Positions 18,568-27,798 of a stretch of DNA of 64,000 nt are shown here, piece by piece. This DNA is from Capsulimonadaceae bacterium (GTDB lineage Bacteria; Armatimonadota; Armatimonadia; Armatimonadales; Capsulimonadaceae). Within the stretch, counting starts at the first letter, position 1. The number at the start of each line of letters is the position of its first letter. The notes under the pieces were generated by a model. The model was given only the letters and a program-made list of their open reading frames with translations, did no database searches and was not told the DNA's origin. A program made the translations under genes and the position numbers. The stretch spans positions 124,001 through 188,000 of the forward strand of contig JARLGU010000019.1 of assembly GCA_031292625.1 (NCBI GenBank). The letters run 5' to 3'.

Positions 18568-19139
18568 TTACAATTGAGATGAGCGCAATGCGCGGCTCGA
18601 TCATATCATTTCCACGTCTTCGGAAAGACCAGACCGGAGTTCGCATCTCGATTGCGCTTAAGCGCTCGTGACGCCTCTGGATGAGTGGCGGGGATGCGCC
18701 CAATTCGCCCCCCCGCATTCACGGACGCCGAGGTTCTGAATAGGCGTTGTGGCTCCAGGCCGGACTGCGCCAAATCCTGCGATCCACGCTCAAGAAATGA
18801 GGAACCGCTTGTAGCACCAAACCAAAATCAACGTGAGGAAAAGGCTGGCAATCGTCATCGACGACCCGAAGTGGCTTCCCCGTACGTGCTGCCTCGCCGG
18901 CCGCGAAGGCGCACGTTCCAGCGAGCGGGAAGTGGGGCAAGCGGCGAGCCGCGGCAACCGCGGGGACATCCGCCGCTGAGAACACCCTGGCTTACTGATC
19001 TCAGCACATTCGCGGCAGCGGAAGCACGACGCGAATCAAGCCCACATGGACGGGCGCTTTTCCCGGCGAGGAGCGTCTCCCGTGGAGGAACCAGAGGACG
19101 TCTCCCTGCCAAACTCCATCCAGCGTTCACTCCGCGCCG
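18568..19139. other. region downstream of an orphan regulated promoter
   Basis: About 570 bases with no recognisable protein gene. A 30-codon frame begins ATG at 18579 (MSAMRGSIISFPRLRKD) but lacks a ribosome site. A nested hairpin lies at about 18941-18975 (outer GCGGCG/CGCCGC, inner CCGCGG-CAA-CCGCGG). Candidate for a small regulated RNA, or the relic of a lost gene. Confidence 0.4.
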
Positions 19140-19994
19140 TCACCGTTCCTCGAACGGCACCGACGGGACATCCATGATTCGCAGATGTTTGCCCATCATG
19201 TTCCCGCGATTCAACGGGCTGAGCAGCGTCGCGGCGTACGGGTGCTTGCCGCACCAGACCCAGCGGCGAAAGTCGGGCGTCCAATCTTTGTCCTTGGAGT
19301 GGCTCCAGGTCTTGAACTTATTCAGCAGGTGATCCTCGTCGCGCGTCCAGGAGAAATGATAAATCCCATCTTCGGGGGCGACGACCTCGTGAATGGGACG
19401 ATCATCGAGCAGCTTGCTGCCGGTGTTCGTCGAGCGGAAATCGACCCGGTACGATTCGGAGTCGCACTGGCGGCCGTTGAGGACCTTGACGCCGGGAGCG
19501 ACGGCGACGGGACCGGGGTAGCCCGCCGAGATCGTCCAGAAGCGGTTACACCATTCCAGGTACCGGCCGCCGCCGAGCTGGCGGTACAGCCAGCGCGCCG
19601 GATAATCGACGGCCTTGAAGCCGGCATCGCGAGCCTTCTCCAAACACGCCCGAAACGCCTGCGGGTTTCCAAGCACCTCGTCGGTATCGAGTTGCAGGAT
19701 CCAGTCGACGCCCTCGCCGGCAATGTCGAGCGTACACTGCCGTTGGTACGTCTCGTTCTCCATCGGCGTAAAGCCGGGGCGCGCATAATTGCCGCCGACA
19801 AAAACCATCTTATTTTCGGGGTCGATATCGCGCAGCTTCGCCAGGCATTCCTGGACACGAATCGGGTAACCGCCGTATCCAATGCTGTTTTCATCGTATG
19901 AGACGAAGATCTTTTCGACGATGCCGTAGTAGGAGAGAGCGCTAAAGGCGGCGTAGTCAGGTTCTCCGCCAAGAACATAGGCATTGATTTTCAT
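19140..19994 (-). CDS. glycosyltransferase-like protein (GT-A fold)
   Basis: 284 residues from MKINAYVLGGEPDYAAF. The N-terminal Rossmann-like segment is followed by GVDWILQLDTDEVL, whose DTD is the metal/nucleotide-sugar binding motif of GT-A enzymes. Aromatic acceptor-side motifs follow (YPARWLYRQLGGGRYLEWCNRFW, HEVVAPEDGIYHFSWTRDEDHLLNKFKTWSHS). The family resembles GT2/GT92-type proteins that act on cell-surface glycans. A GTG at 20078 would add 28 low-complexity residues and has AAGGTGG overlapping it; I prefer the ATG at 19994, with only moderate confidence. No signal peptide, so cytoplasmic. The downstream neighbour is the giant hydrolase region, but the two are separated by a long non-coding stretch. 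Confidence 0.78.
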   Translation of the reverse strand: MKINAYVLGGEPDYAAFSALSYYGIVEKIFVSYDENSIGYGGYPIRVQECLAKLRDIDPENKMVFVGGNYARPGFTPMENETYQRQCTLDIAGEGVDWILQLDTDEVLGNPQAFRACLEKARDAGFKAVDYPARWLYRQLGGGRYLEWCNRFWTISAGYPGPVAVAPGVKVLNGRQCDSESYRVDFRSTNTGSKLLDDRPIHEVVAPEDGIYHFSWTRDEDHLLNKFKTWSHSKDKDWTPDFRRWVWCGKHPYAATLLSPLNRGNMMGKHLRIMDVPSVPFEER

Positions 19995-20079
19995 ATCTGT
20001 GCGATTTTTACCGTGCTTGTCCTTCCCGTGGTCGTTACCGCCGGTGTCGTTTGAAGTGCTCGTTCGACATATACCCACC

Positions 20080-20112
20080 TTTTACGTAATGTTGCGCTTG
20101 AGGACGTAAAAA
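20080..20112 (-). terminator. possible hairpin after the ferritin-VIT1 gene
   Basis: 8-bp inverted repeat TTTTACGT/ACGTAAAA just past the stop of the ferritin-VIT1 gene and before the glycosyltransferase gene. It is AT-rich with a 17-nt loop, so a weak terminator or regulatory stem. Confidence 0.3.
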
Positions 20113-20113
20113 T

Positions 20114-21334
20114 CTACATTACTCCGCCGCCAATGTGCGCCAGACCGAGGCCAATGACGTAGGTCGCAATGCCTTCCGCGACGCCGACGGCGGTCATTTC
20201 CAGGCCGCTCGCCCACCATGGGCGCACCGTAATCCACGTTTTTGCAGCGCCGACCAGGAAATGCGCCAGAATCGATATGACAGCGGCGGCGATGATTGCG
20301 GGCAGACCGGTCATAAAGAAGAAGGGGATCACGGGGATGAACGCGCCGATCGCCGTGGAGACGGCTCCGGAAATCGCCGAGAGCGCGGGGTTGCTGAGGG
20401 CTTCCTCGCTAACATTAAGCTCCTCGGCGGCCACGGTGCGCAGAAACTGCTCCGGGTCGTTTGCCAGATGGTCGACCATACGATCCGCATCCTCTTCCGG
20501 CAGCCCCTTAATCTGGTAAACAAGCGAAAGCTCGTGTTTGGCAAGTTCCGGCTCATTCATGATCTCTTCGCGCTTGCGATAGATCGCGGCATCGTAAATC
20601 TCACGCTCGCTCTTCGACGCCAAATAGGCTCCCGCCCCCATCGAAAGGGCGCTCGCGACGCCGCCCGCGATACCGGCGAGCAGGACATACTTGGCGTCCC
20701 CCATTGTCGCGCCGGAGACGCCGGAGACGATCCCGAAGATCGCTCCGAGGCCATCGTTAACGCCGTAAATCGCATCCCCAATCCAACCTGCCGGACTATG
20801 ACTGCTCCTGCGTTTGCGCAACTCTTCAAGCTCAGATTGCGGATCGCGCGGCTTGCCAGGCTGCAAGACGGGCGGATAGTAGCTGGCTCCCGCCCCGGTA
20901 ATCTTGCGAAGAAGGCGGGCATGGTCCTGCTCATCGCGAATCACTTCGTTCAGAATGTGTATACTGGGCTGGTCGCCAATCTCCTTGAGCTGCCTCGCGT
21001 AACGCGCGATGTCGTGCGCCTCGTCGAGCTCAATGCGGCGCAAAGCGGAATCTGGACCGCCAATCCGGTTTGCCAGGCGGTGCGCGCGCCCTGTCGTCGG
21101 TCCCTTATAGACCGGCGATGGCGAGCCAAGCTGCTCGATCCGGCTCGCCCACTTCGAGGCGTGCGCGCTCTCATCGCTTGCAAGTTCGAGCAAGATCTCC
21201 TTGCGGCCTGGGTCCGCTTCGGACTCCGCAAGGGTTTGATAAGTGGCGGCTCCCTCCATCTCGACGTTCCAGTTCAGCGTCAGGATGCGAATTAGCTGCT
21301 GATAGTTGTTGTCTTTGGTAATTAGCTCAGGCAT
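20114..21334 (-). CDS. ferritin-like/VIT1 fusion iron-manganese transporter
   Basis: 406 residues from MPELITKDNNY. Residues about 10-145 form a rubrerythrin/ferritin-like four-helix domain with two metal-binding helices (EMEGAATYQTLAE and DESAHASKW, then DEQDHARLLRK). Residues about 165-405 are a VIT1/CCC1-type metal transporter with about five membrane segments (GWIGDAIYGVNDGLGAIFGIVSGVSGAT, IPVIPFFFMTGLPAIIAAAVISILAHFLVGA). The cytosolic loop carries the Glu-rich metal-binding region typical of the family. The known role of the family is Fe2+/Mn2+ sequestration or export. GAGGGG precedes ATG 21334; the longer frame has no such site. The gene stands alone. Confidence 0.93.
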   Translation of the reverse strand: MPELITKDNNYQQLIRILTLNWNVEMEGAATYQTLAESEADPGRKEILLELASDESAHASKWASRIEQLGSPSPVYKGPTTGRAHRLANRIGGPDSALRRIELDEAHDIARYARQLKEIGDQPSIHILNEVIRDEQDHARLLRKITGAGASYYPPVLQPGKPRDPQSELEELRKRRSSHSPAGWIGDAIYGVNDGLGAIFGIVSGVSGATMGDAKYVLLAGIAGGVASALSMGAGAYLASKSEREIYDAAIYRKREEIMNEPELAKHELSLVYQIKGLPEEDADRMVDHLANDPEQFLRTVAAEELNVSEEALSNPALSAISGAVSTAIGAFIPVIPFFFMTGLPAIIAAAVISILAHFLVGAAKTWITVRPWWASGLEMTAVGVAEGIATYVIGLGLAHIGGGVM

Positions 21335-21504
21335 ATACCCCTCGGAACACGCGGGAAGGCGTAACACGGCAAGATGCAAATGGACATGCGCGCGCCAACA
21401 ATTGTCGCAGCCTGCACGCCTCGCTGCCGCTATAAAATGAATACGACAAGACGCACTCAAGTTCCTTCCAGCAAGGAGAATAAGGCCAAACGGACGCAAA
21501 AAAA

Positions 21505-21532
21505 CGTCCACGGCGATCCCCCGCCGTGGACG
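21505..21532 (-). terminator. rho-independent terminator
   Basis: Perfect 10-bp stem (CGTCCACGGC / GCCGTGGACG) with an 8-nt loop, followed on the minus strand by a run of seven T. It ends the transcript of the small secreted-peptide gene just upstream (stop at 21589). A second small hairpin (GCGCCCA/TGGGCGC) lies at about 21553-21570. Confidence 0.85.
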
Positions 21533-21588
21533 ACTATCGAGATGAGAATGCCGCGCCCATCTTTGGGCGCTTGCTTAATAATAACTGT

Positions 21589-21744
21589 TTACCGGAGCCC
21601 GGATGCCGCCAATTGAAGCACCAGCGCCGAACTCGGGGCGTTAGAGGACGCAACAGCGGCGCCAATCGGCACGCGCGCCGACGCGAACGCTAGCGAGACG
21701 GCAAGCAGAGCCACAACCGTACACTGTATCACAAAATCTCGCAA
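21589..21744 (-). CDS. small secreted peptide (51 aa), TTG start
   Basis: A 51-codon gene starting with TTG at 21744, preceded by AAGGAG at good spacing and followed by a strong terminator. The product begins with a short N-region, then a hydrophobic core and signal-peptidase-like site (FVIQCTVVALLAVSLAFASA), leaving a mature peptide of about 28 residues rich in Ala, Ser and Leu with a C-terminal Arg. No family recognised. The complete unit (ribosome site, signal peptide, stop, terminator) supports a real short gene despite the TTG start. Confidence 0.6.
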   Translation of the reverse strand: MRDFVIQCTVVALLAVSLAFASARVPIGAAVASSNAPSSALVLQLAASGLR

Positions 21745-22049
21745 TGCCTTGTCTCCTTACATGCATATTGGTTCGATTGAGCGCGGACCGACATGCACTC
21801 CCAGCATGGGGTCCTGGATTTTCGGCGTCTTCTCGTTTCGGGCGGAGCGAAGGCCTTCAACATTAAACCGAATATCCTCTATCTCATTTTTGCGGATTCA
21901 TAACCTCACGAGATCCGCATTTCTACTGGTTTCACCGGTGATGGGGAACTCGCGAGAGGAGATCGGAGTTAAGGCGGCAAAAATGTCCGCCGCTTGCCGT
22001 CACGGCAGGCGTTCGCGGAGAATCATGAGCGGCGTTAGGCAACCGCCCT
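21745..22049. other. intergenic region, no gene seen
   Basis: About 305 bases between the small-peptide gene and the serine hydrolase. A plus-strand frame here lacks a ribosome site and has an unnatural basic tail. It should contain the promoter of the small-peptide gene, but no clear hexamers are visible. Confidence 0.4.
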
Positions 22050-23102
22050 CTACGACGTTGCGGCAGCGGCGACCGCGTTGAGCCAGTTCCGGCGCAGTCT
22101 GAGGAACGGTACGCCGTCAACGGAAGTGTTCAGCACCCGGTTGCTCAGCAATACAGCGGAGACATCGTACGCAGGGTCGATCAGGAGCAGGCATCCCGTA
22201 AAACCCGAATGACCGAACGCCACATCGCTGAACAAGTCACCGGACGGCAAAAAGTCGTTGCCGGCGCAAAACCAGCCGTACGACATCGCTCCCACTCCCG
22301 GAGCGCATTGAGACCGGCTCATGCGCGCGACCGAAGCGCGGGAGAGAATCGGTGCGCCGCCCGTGCGGATCGCTTCCACGTAACGCAGCAGATCCGGCGC
22401 GGTGCTGAACAAACCGGCGTGTCCCGACGCCCCTCCGAGCGCTCTCGCTCGAGGATCGTGCACGACCCCGGCCGGAACCGCCGCGTCGGTGCGAACGATA
22501 TCCGAGCCGTTTGGAAGGAACTCCGACGAGTGCATTCCTAAAGGACGAAGTATTTCGCGACGGGCAAACTCCATGGGCGATATGCCGGTAACCAGCTCGA
22601 TGATTTCCCAAAGCAAGATATAGCCGACATCGGAATACGTGTAGCCGACGCCCGGATCGCGCAGCAACGGGGTCGTCAGCGCAGCCTCTAGGACGCGGCT
22701 GAGATCGCTGGGCTCGTCTTGGTCCGCCGGTGGATCGATCTTGCGGGGTATCGGCGGCAGACCGGATGTATGCGTAAGCAATTGGCGCACCTCGACGACA
22801 TCGAGGTGCGCGAGACTGCCGAAGCGCGGTTCAAGAATCTTGCCAACGGACTGGGTCAGCGAAAGCAATCCTCGTTCGACCAAGATCATAATCGACGTTG
22901 CCGTTATCGCAGGCTTGCCGACCGACGCGACATCGAACAGCGTGTCCGATTTGACCGGCATCGCCCCTGGCTCAAAGTCCACCCGGCCCGCGGCGCCCGA
23001 TAGAAGCAACTCGCCCCGGCGGGCAACCGCGTACGACGCCGCGGAGAATAGTCCTGCTTTCAGACCGTCATCGATGATACGTGCGGGAATGTTTGCGGCC
23101 AT
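22050..23102 (-). CDS. class C beta-lactamase-fold serine hydrolase
   Basis: 350 residues. The catalytic SxxK motif is SVGK in TLFDVASVGKPAITATSIMI (about residue 60). The second motif region reads YTYSDVGYILLWEIIE (YSD in place of YxN). A C-terminal HSGFTGCLLLIDP supplies the KTG-equivalent region (HSGFTG). This pattern matches the Pfam beta-lactamase family containing esterases, D-aminopeptidases and PBP4*-like enzymes rather than resistance enzymes. There is no clear signal peptide, so it is probably cytoplasmic. GGAGC lies upstream of the ATG. No functional link to neighbours is evident. Confidence 0.92.
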   Translation of the reverse strand: MAANIPARIIDDGLKAGLFSAASYAVARRGELLLSGAAGRVDFEPGAMPVKSDTLFDVASVGKPAITATSIMILVERGLLSLTQSVGKILEPRFGSLAHLDVVEVRQLLTHTSGLPPIPRKIDPPADQDEPSDLSRVLEAALTTPLLRDPGVGYTYSDVGYILLWEIIELVTGISPMEFARREILRPLGMHSSEFLPNGSDIVRTDAAVPAGVVHDPRARALGGASGHAGLFSTAPDLLRYVEAIRTGGAPILSRASVARMSRSQCAPGVGAMSYGWFCAGNDFLPSGDLFSDVAFGHSGFTGCLLLIDPAYDVSAVLLSNRVLNTSVDGVPFLRLRRNWLNAVAAAATS

Positions 23103-23449
23103 GTCCGTGCTGCTCCATGATCAACAGATTCGTGTAAGCTCCGGCTAAATTCAGTTAGAAGCATAATACCGCATCAAACCATTCCAAGGCGCAGGAGGCG
23201 CAGTCCACTCGTCGAATTGCCCTTCCGTTCGTTCAAGGTACGAGAGACCTGACTATGCCGCGCGCCGCGTTTGCGGTTCTTCATGGTTCGCGTCTACGTT
23301 TGCGCGAATCGACACACCGGCACAGTTTGCTAAAGTCCATGGGGCAGCTCGGCTAATCTCCCTTACTCATCCGTCAAAGGAATTGCCGCCTGGCTTGTCG
23401 TAAAAGGCAAGCAGCGCCGACGTCTTCCCGTATCTCTGGAGGCTTTTCC
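23103..23449. other. divergent intergenic region
   Basis: About 347 bases between divergent genes. A short hairpin (GCTTG/CAAGC) lies about 50 bp before the downstream start, and TGGAGG precedes the ATG at 23450. No gene or clear promoter hexamers were identified. Confidence 0.4.
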
Positions 23450-25381
23450 ATGCCACGCATCGTTCTTGCATTCGTTCTTTGTGTCCTGCTCACCGGCTTT
23501 CAACCGGCAGCCCTTGCGAAGCCGTCCGCCGTGGACGCCCAGGCCCAATCGCTGCTGGCCTCGCTAGCCATCGCTGCGAAGCAAGTGCGCACTCTCCAGG
23601 CGCACGTCATCGCGCAAAGCGTGGATCGCGGCGTCTCGCGAGCCTGGGAAGGCCGCTTGATTGAGGAGAAACCCGGAAATCTGCGCGAAGACCTCTGGGA
23701 GGGCACGGAAGCCGGGTCGAAACTGAGCGGCCGCATGGATCTGCCGCATCGCGTCGTTATCGCCAATGACGCGCAGGTTTGGGAGTTCGATGGCAAGGAC
23801 ACGCTCATTAAGCAGCCCTCTATTCCCGAAGCGTTTCATATAGCGCTCGGCCTCGACATCAACGCGCTGGTCTCCCAGCAACTCGACGTCGTTCGCCGCG
23901 GCCGAGACTTTCGATATGCCGGGGATGAAACGCTGCGCGGAGCGACATACCAGGTCGTCGAGTTCGACGACACGCTTCCTCGCGAGGCGGGAAGCGATTC
24001 CGTGGCCACCGGAAGAGCCTACATTGGGGCCGACCACTTGATCCATCGCCTCATCGTAACGTGGCCGTTCGGCAGCCTGGATTGCTCGCTTACGAATGTC
24101 GTCGTTAACGCGCCGGTCGATCGCACCCTGTTTGCACTCAAGAATCCCGGCTTTCTTGGTAAGAGCGCCACGGCATCGTCGGTGCAAATGGACGCAGACT
24201 CTGTTCGCATATTGGCGAACGTGGATACGCGATACGCTACCCTTACGGCGCTGACGGCGCAATTTACGCACTCGCTCAAACTGCGCGGAGACCAGATCCC
24301 GGTCAAGATGTCGAACGTCGCCTGGCACGGAACTCTCGAGCTGCAAAAGAATGATTTCGCTCGCGTTAAGACGATCGCGGACACGGACGCGGCCAAAGAG
24401 CTACCGGGCCTCATCGGAGACGCGGTCAGCGACGGAAAATACGAATGGAAACTTTGGGACCCCGTGAATAAGTTTTACACCAAGGCGCATATGCACGAGT
24501 TTCCCGTCTTAACGATGCTCGCGTGCCCGGACGAGGCCATATTTTTCTCCGCCGGCTCCATGCAAGAGATGTACTATCCGGCCGGTGCGAAGGCCAACAT
24601 GCGTTACGCAGGCAAGGCCGTATTCCATGGGCAAACCTGTCGCATCATCCAATGCGACGCAAGCGTACCGACGCCAACGGGCGCACTGCATCAAACCGTC
24701 CGCTTGTTCGTCAACGAGCAGAACTTGTTTTCGCGCGTCGATTCTCATGCAAGCGCCGGGACAACCGTGTTCGATCAATCGCTGCAACTGGCCAAGATTG
24801 CAACTCCCGTCTCGCTTCCCGCCTCCGAGTTTACATTCAACCTTCCGGCCGGCGCAATCAGAAAGAAGCCCCGTTCAGCCGCGGACCTCAACGCGGAATC
24901 GAAAATGCTCGCGATCGGAACCGTCGCGCCTGATTTCACGGCTTTCGATCCGGCCGGCAAGGCGGTCAAGCTCAGCGACTATGCCGGCAAGGTTGTCGTC
25001 ATAGACTTCTGGGCAACCTGGTGCGGCCCGTGCCAGGCCTCGTTGCCGTCCACGAACGAACTGGCTCGCCGCTACCACTCCAAAGGCGTCGTCTTCCTTG
25101 GCGTCAACGTTTCGGATGAAGACAGCGCCTTCAGCGCTTGGCTGCCGAAGCACAAAGATCTCACATCGATTCAATTCGTTATCGATCGCGGCGGGGATCA
25201 CCACGACGCACTGATGACGCTCTACGGCGTCCTCGGCATCCCCGCTCAGTTCGTGATCGGCGCGGACGGCAAGATCGCTTGGTCGAACACGGGCTACGAC
25301 GGCGACGAAGAGTTGCTCGACGATAGCATCGCGGATGCGGTAGCCGCGGCGTCTACTGGTATTGCGCAAGCGCCGCGATAG
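23450..25381 (+). CDS. secreted two-domain protein with C-terminal TlpA-like thioredoxin
   Basis: 643 residues with a signal peptide (MPRIVLAFVLCVLLTGFQPAALA). Two successive beta-rich segments resemble the LolA/DUF2092-type outer-membrane-lipoprotein-carrier fold: about 25-235 (SLLASLAIAAKQVRTLQAHV) and about 245-480, which restarts with RYATLTALTAQFTHSLKLRG. The C-terminal 150 residues are a TlpA/ResA-type thioredoxin (VAPDFTAFDPAGKAVKLSDYAGKVVVIDFWATWCGPC). The catalytic pair WCGPC has Cys at about 525 and 528, and the cis-Pro loop GIPAQFVIG follows. It should act as an extracytoplasmic thiol-disulfide reductase, perhaps with a lipid or carrier-binding front. The next gene is a diverged duplicate. 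Confidence 0.9.
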   Translation: MPRIVLAFVLCVLLTGFQPAALAKPSAVDAQAQSLLASLAIAAKQVRTLQAHVIAQSVDRGVSRAWEGRLIEEKPGNLREDLWEGTEAGSKLSGRMDLPHRVVIANDAQVWEFDGKDTLIKQPSIPEAFHIALGLDINALVSQQLDVVRRGRDFRYAGDETLRGATYQVVEFDDTLPREAGSDSVATGRAYIGADHLIHRLIVTWPFGSLDCSLTNVVVNAPVDRTLFALKNPGFLGKSATASSVQMDADSVRILANVDTRYATLTALTAQFTHSLKLRGDQIPVKMSNVAWHGTLELQKNDFARVKTIADTDAAKELPGLIGDAVSDGKYEWKLWDPVNKFYTKAHMHEFPVLTMLACPDEAIFFSAGSMQEMYYPAGAKANMRYAGKAVFHGQTCRIIQCDASVPTPTGALHQTVRLFVNEQNLFSRVDSHASAGTTVFDQSLQLAKIATPVSLPASEFTFNLPAGAIRKKPRSAADLNAESKMLAIGTVAPDFTAFDPAGKAVKLSDYAGKVVVIDFWATWCGPCQASLPSTNELARRYHSKGVVFLGVNVSDEDSAFSAWLPKHKDLTSIQFVIDRGGDHHDALMTLYGVLGIPAQFVIGADGKIAWSNTGYDGDEELLDDSIADAVAAASTGIAQAPR

Positions 25382-25537
25382 AGAGATCGGGCGGCAAGGC
25401 GCACGTCATCAATTCACACGCGTTCATACGCGGGCGAAATTCGCTGTGTTACAAAGCGAATAAATGGGCTCGCGAGGCGGAGCCGCGATACCGATACTTG
25501 GAATCGGTTGTTCATTGCACCCCGGGGAGTCCTGTCC

Positions 25538-27514
25538 ATGCCACGAATCGCTCTTTTGACATTCGCTTGCGTCCTTCTTGCGTGCGCCCGCCTGCCAGTC
25601 GCCACGGCTTCGACGGCCGCCGACGCTAAATCTCAGGCGCTCTTGAATTCCTTTCTTGCCGCCTCAAAAAACGTCCGTACGCTACAGGCGCATGTCGTGC
25701 TGACGACGGTCATTAATGGAGTTACCAGGGTTCAAGAAGGCCGCATCGTGCTGAGCCGGAAGGAAGGCGTCCGGCAAGACCTTTGGAGCGACGACAGTGC
25801 AACGCCCGCGAACCGGTCACTCGAAAGCGTGCCGCACTCCGTCGTCATTTCCAACCGTGTACGCGTCATTACGGTTGAAGGCGCCAAGCGCGTAACGCGT
25901 CAACCGTTCTCCGAAGCGGCGCTTAGCGACGGCGAGGTCTGCGATCTGAACAGTGTCTTTTCCCGGACGTTCGGACTGTTCGACCATGTTAAGGCGACGC
26001 GCTACGCCGGAGAGGTCATCGACAACGACACATCCTATCAGACAATCAATCAGGACCTCACTTCGTCCGTTCCGGGCGACTCGAGCGTCGACGGTCACGG
26101 CACGGTTTACTTCGGCGCGGACCATCTCGTCCATCGCATAACGTACAGCGCGTTCGATAATACCCTGGACTGCGCGCTATCGAACATTATCGTCAACGCC
26201 CCCGTGGATCCGAGGATCTTCGTTCCGGCCCTGCCGCCCTTCGCGGCCAACAGCCGCCGAATCACTACGATGGATGTGGACGCCGAGGCGGCAAAACTCA
26301 TCAGCCTGGTTGACGAGCGTTACAAGACGCTCAAAGCTCTTACGATTACCTTCAAATCCTCGCAAACGAAGAGGACGCAAACCGCGCACGACACGACAAG
26401 CATCCTGCACCTGGCGTGGCACGGAACCGCCGCACTCGAAAAACCGAATCTCGCCCACGTCCATACGTACTCCGACATCGTCGAATCGCAGGCGATGCAG
26501 GGAACGTACGGCGATGCGTATTGCGACGGCCACAGCGAATGGTATGTTTGGGATACCAGGAACTGGTTCTATACGTTCAGCGCCGGAGCACAGAGCCTGC
26601 CGGCGCGAACACTCGACCAGTGCAGCAATCTTAGCGGTTTCTTTTCTTCGACATCGACGCAAGGACTGCCCGACGTAGACTGCCAGGTACACGCGTCCGG
26701 CCCGGTAACCTGGCGCGGCAAACCGTATCGCGTGGTGACGTTCACGGTCGCGAAGTCCGCTCCTGGCGACCAGCGCGTTGCGCTTTTGATGCACCTCTAT
26801 GTCGGTCCGACCTATCTTGTCGAGAAGACCGATCTCCATTTCCTTGTCAAAACGGAACGACTCGATACGGTGATCGATACCTCTTTCGAGATGTCGGACA
26901 TCAAAACCCCAGGCGATATACCGCTATCCGAGTTCACGTTCGTCCCCCCGCCTGGAGCGAAAGAGAGAGCGCCATACTCGGTTACGCCGCTCCGCCGCAC
27001 GTCCTCGCTGCTCGGACCCGGCGATGCCGCGCCTGGCTTTACCGCATACACCGCTGCCGGTAAGCGCGTCAAGCTCTCCGATTACGCCGGAAAAGTCGTC
27101 GTGCTGGTTTTCTGGGCGACATGGTATCCGCCCTGCGAGCAGGCGCTGCCGGCCGCCAACGAGATTGCGTGGCGCTATAAGGACAAGGGCGTCGTCTTCC
27201 TCGCCGTAGACACCGGCGATCGCCCGGACGCGTTTAAGTCCTGGCTCCCGCAGCACCACATCCTCGATTCGATGACATTCCTGCTCGACGGTTCGCGAAA
27301 GCGAGCGAACACCGCCGCAACGTTGTATGGAGCCAGGCTGATCCCCACGGAGATCGTGATCGGCGCCGATGGACGAATTGCGTGGTCGAGCGCCAATATC
27401 GTCGCCAACCAGCAGGCGCTTGCCGACGCGATCGCGGCGGCCCTGGCCAACGCCGCCGACACGCCCCCACCCGCGCATCCCGCTCCGGCCGTTCCCGACG
27501 ACGGCTCGGCGTAA
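25538..27514 (+). CDS. paralogous secreted TlpA-like protein with altered active site
   Basis: 658 residues. Same architecture as the preceding gene: signal peptide with a possible lipobox (VLLACARLP), two DUF2092/LolA-like segments (LLNSFLAASKNVRTLQAHV and ERYKTLKALTITFKSSQ), then a thioredoxin fold (AAPGFTAYTAAGKRVKLSDYAGKVVVLVFWATWYPPC). Here the first catalytic Cys is Tyr (about residue 530) and only the second Cys remains, so a normal dithiol exchange is impossible; a mixed-disulfide or chaperone role is possible. GGGGAGT precedes ATG 25538. The two genes clearly arose by tandem duplication with divergence of the second copy. Confidence 0.88.
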   Translation: MPRIALLTFACVLLACARLPVATASTAADAKSQALLNSFLAASKNVRTLQAHVVLTTVINGVTRVQEGRIVLSRKEGVRQDLWSDDSATPANRSLESVPHSVVISNRVRVITVEGAKRVTRQPFSEAALSDGEVCDLNSVFSRTFGLFDHVKATRYAGEVIDNDTSYQTINQDLTSSVPGDSSVDGHGTVYFGADHLVHRITYSAFDNTLDCALSNIIVNAPVDPRIFVPALPPFAANSRRITTMDVDAEAAKLISLVDERYKTLKALTITFKSSQTKRTQTAHDTTSILHLAWHGTAALEKPNLAHVHTYSDIVESQAMQGTYGDAYCDGHSEWYVWDTRNWFYTFSAGAQSLPARTLDQCSNLSGFFSSTSTQGLPDVDCQVHASGPVTWRGKPYRVVTFTVAKSAPGDQRVALLMHLYVGPTYLVEKTDLHFLVKTERLDTVIDTSFEMSDIKTPGDIPLSEFTFVPPPGAKERAPYSVTPLRRTSSLLGPGDAAPGFTAYTAAGKRVKLSDYAGKVVVLVFWATWYPPCEQALPAANEIAWRYKDKGVVFLAVDTGDRPDAFKSWLPQHHILDSMTFLLDGSRKRANTAATLYGARLIPTEIVIGADGRIAWSSANIVANQQALADAIAAALANAADTPPPAHPAPAVPDDGSA

Positions 27515-27798
27515 GGCGGTGAGAAAAGCGCGGAAACCACGAAGGAATCGCCGCACGTGTTAGTGAAGTGGATTCGAGTATTCGGGTGATGAGGGATGAT
27601 TGGAGAGTGTTAGCGCTGAAGGGCCGCCAACATCTGTTTTTTGGATTCGTACGGCAATTTCCAGTAACTTATCAATATCACATCCATCTATGTGTCGACC
27701 GCAGAGCCGTTTTAACTTATCTGAAGAAGCAGGAATCCTTGCAGCGCCGGTCATTGCCTCAAGAATCCCACGGCTATCTGCGGAAGGAAGGACAAGTT

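Noticed and set aside
18685-19332. 215-codon plus-strand open frame downstream of the orphan promoter
   Set aside because: Starts with a poor GTG, is extremely Arg/Pro-rich and overlaps the glycosyltransferase antisense; not a convincing protein.
20135-21295. 386-codon plus-strand open frame antisense to the ferritin-VIT1 gene
   Set aside because: It mirrors a well-supported gene on the other strand, has no family resemblance and an unnatural Arg/Asp-rich composition.
21749-22081. 110-codon plus-strand frame beginning at 21749
   Set aside because: No ribosome site, no homology, overlaps the end of the serine hydrolase gene on the opposite strand.
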